Shown: positions 62,318 through 64,000 of the stretch, piece by piece | Layout: every line of letters begins with the position of its first letter | Numbering within the stretch: position 1 is the stretch's first letter | From: Gari tellinella | Taxonomy: Eukaryota; Mollusca; Bivalvia; Cardiida; Psammobiidae | DNA: 64,000 nt | Reading direction: 5' to 3' | NCBI GenBank assembly: GCA_922989275.2 | Contig: OV277867.1 | Location: forward strand, 42,460,070 to 42,524,069 | The notes under the pieces: generated by a model | Told to the model about the DNA's origin: nothing | Seen by the model: only the letters and a program-made list of their open reading frames with translations | The model's database searches: none | Position numbers and translations under genes: made by a program

Positions 62318-63032
62318 GACCGAATGCATTAACGAAATATGAGGTCAGATGTTCGAATCCAGTCGACCGCAAACTCATTTTTGTAATAATAAGATAATGC
62401 TTAAAAATCATATCCGGCCTTGGCACTGCGTGTCAAATGTTCTTTGTTAAACAAAAAGCCGTAAAACACCAGCACCAGTAGCGCTTTGATTGTCTATTGC
62501 TATTGCAATGAACTATCAAACCTGCTTCTAGCATCAGCTGGTGGTTAAATATCTCAACTTTTTTTAGAAAAGGGCGTTTTGCAGTAACTGAACAACATTA
62601 AAAAGATAAATTTGTTCGATTCAACGCACGGTTTCACTGCAGTATACAATATACAATAGTACCCCACGGATAGAAAATGACCGGACACGGACGCGGACCA
62701 CGAACCACGGAGCTATGGAATGCAGGCCTAATTGTACGGGGGCCTCCGTGGCTTAGTGGTAAAGTCACTGTTACTTAGGCCGGCTTCCATAGTTTCGTGT
62801 CCAGTCGTCCGAGGTCGTGCCAGTGAAAAGTTTGATGGCGTCTCATCTGGAGCCAAACTGTATGCTTAAAGTCGACTTTAGTCGCCGTTGACGTGAGAAC
62901 TTTATTACAGTGCATAACTCGATAGTTTAAACATATTTTACAGAAATAGGATCGGGCTACAAGTGCTCACCACTTAGTTACAGCCCTCCCCCTAATTACA
63001 ACCCTCCCCCTAATTACAGCCCTCCCCCTAGC
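62318..63032 (+). mobile_element. Complex SINE-like repeat, right member of the inverted pair
   Basis: It matches the reverse complement of 5908-6915 but lacks the MITE G insertion. Box-B-like ATGTTCGAATCCAGTCGACC near the start. GGCCTCCGTGGCTTAGTGGT resembles a tRNA box A further on. It ends in a short tandem of CCCTCCCCCTAATTACA. No real coding frame. Confidence 0.7.
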
Positions 63033-63325
63033 ATAACTCGATGTCTCTTCGGTCGAACTTAATCGCTTTTCAGAGTAAACCAATTGACCCTTACGTCTTT
63101 TACAAACACGGTACCTGTGAGGAGTACAACTGCCCTATACAAACAGTGAAGACCTAGCGCAGAGGGCTCATGAAGAAGTTCCGGTGATAAGGGTTTGCAT
63201 TGTTTTTCAATTTGCAAGCGGCGTTTGACCAGGACCCCAAACTATACGTCATTCAGATTAAGTCGATAATTCATGAAAATAAAGCGGATATATTGCTGTG
63301 AGTTTGCGATACGTCCTCTCGCTAA
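63033..63325. repeat. Degraded MITE G-like piece
   Basis: ACAAACAGTGAAGACCTAGC, AGAGGGCTCATGAAG and TTGCATTGTTTTTCAATTTG are remains of a G hairpin. No gene. Confidence 0.5.
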
Positions 63326-63327
63326 AG

Positions 63328-63918
63328 GAACAGTGGAGAAAATATAGTAACAGTGCTCCCTCTCTACAACGACCATCCAAACAACGACTCCCACCTTACA
63401 ACGACCCTTGTTGAAGTTCCCTAAACATGACAATTACTGCAATGTCGTCTGATTGAAATTGTCATCTGCTGTTTTTGTCAAAGTAACATAATGGACATTT
63501 TGACCCAAAAAACCTTTAATTACAAGTGACAAACAGCTTGAATTCTAATCAGACGACGCGTAACGCGGCGTCACATCTGGATTCAATCTGCTTGCATACT
63601 TCCCTCCCTATAACGACTCCCTCCGAACGACGCACACAATTGTTGTCTCCCTTTGAGTGTCGTTGTAGAAAGAGAGCGCTTTAAATACATATTTTCAGTT
63701 TAAACGCACAAGAAACGCATTGAATTGCACTGAAACGTAGAAAATAACGATTTCCCGACGGTTCTGACTATTCGTGTAAGTCTGTGGGGCAAACATTTTG
63801 AAGCCTGATCAGACGCCGGGTACCCGGTGTCTGATCTGGCTCCAAACTGTTTGCAATTGAAATAATAGTTTAAGCGTGAACGCGTTTATTGGGAAAGAAT
63901 AACGTATTCTCCCCTGTA
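63328..63918. mobile_element. MITE C interrupted by MITE D (63351-63683)
   Basis: Outer C: CAGTGGAGAAAATATAG on the left. On the right, AGTTTAAACGCACAAGAAAC, hairpin GACGCCGGGTACCCGGTGTC and ACGTATTCTCCCCTG. Inner D: ACAGTGCTCCCTCTCTACAA and GTCGTTGTAGAAAGAGAGCG, with core-1 hairpin CAGCTTGAATTCTAATCAGA. Confidence 0.8.
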
Positions 63919-64000
63919 GTCGTAAACTTTGATCTTCACTGTATGTAACCCGACACGCACCATTGTAATACTTGTCTTTGTTGTCGTGTATTTACTCACT

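Overview
The window looks like non-coding-rich nuclear DNA from a bivalve mollusc. The evidence is a typical metazoan split gene with large repeat-filled introns, CR1/L2-like and other LINE debris, (CCGTCC)n- and GACCTTGACC-type repeats, tRNA-headed SINE fragments, and a very dense population of small palindromic elements (MITEs). The bivalve assignment rests on general resemblance of the repeats and is an inference. No bacterial, organellar or viral gene set is visible.

One host gene is supported. It is a complete four-exon gene on the + strand (42296-57776) for a GT54-family alpha-1,3-mannosyl-glycoprotein 4-beta-N-acetylglucosaminyltransferase (MGAT4 family). Canonical splice sites join exons of 91, 92, 79 and 1136 nt into an uninterrupted 465-residue reading frame: a short cytosolic tail, a signal anchor, a stem, a GT54 catalytic domain with an EDD motif, and a C-terminal MGAT4-type domain. 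Its introns are packed with mobile DNA, including a 5.5 kb near-complete palindrome in intron 3.

Layout. 1-9 kb: nested LINEs, MITEs, a 174 bp tandem repeat, and one arm of a ~1 kb repeat whose inverted partner lies at 62.3-63.0 kb. 9-21 kb: MITE-dense, with no gene seen. 21.6-28.95 kb: a 7.3 kb satellite of ~32 bp monomers that appears to derive from the terminus of the MITE next to it. 29-42 kb: MITEs, plus a LINE fragment inside a terminal-inverted-repeat element. 42.3-57.8 kb: the MGAT4-like gene. 57.8-64 kb: tandem repeats and nested MITEs.

The most unusual feature is the MITE population. At least nine families, told apart by their termini and target sites (TTAA with CCC...GGG ends, piggyBac-like; TA with CAGTG...CACTG ends, Tc1/mariner-like; GGGCCCGTTTCAT ends; others), share only three kinds of central hairpin. 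Core 1 (AAACAGTTTGGATCCTGATC...) occurs in families A, C, D and G. Core 2 (CTTAAAGCAGG...GCAGAAT) occurs in B, L and H. Core 3 (GAATCGTCTTGAAAAGACG) occurs in E and I. The hairpins behave as cassettes combined with unrelated ends. Paired changes in both arms suggest the arms are homogenised, and several hairpin apices are themselves insertion sites. Family letters are mine and are used only within this annotation.
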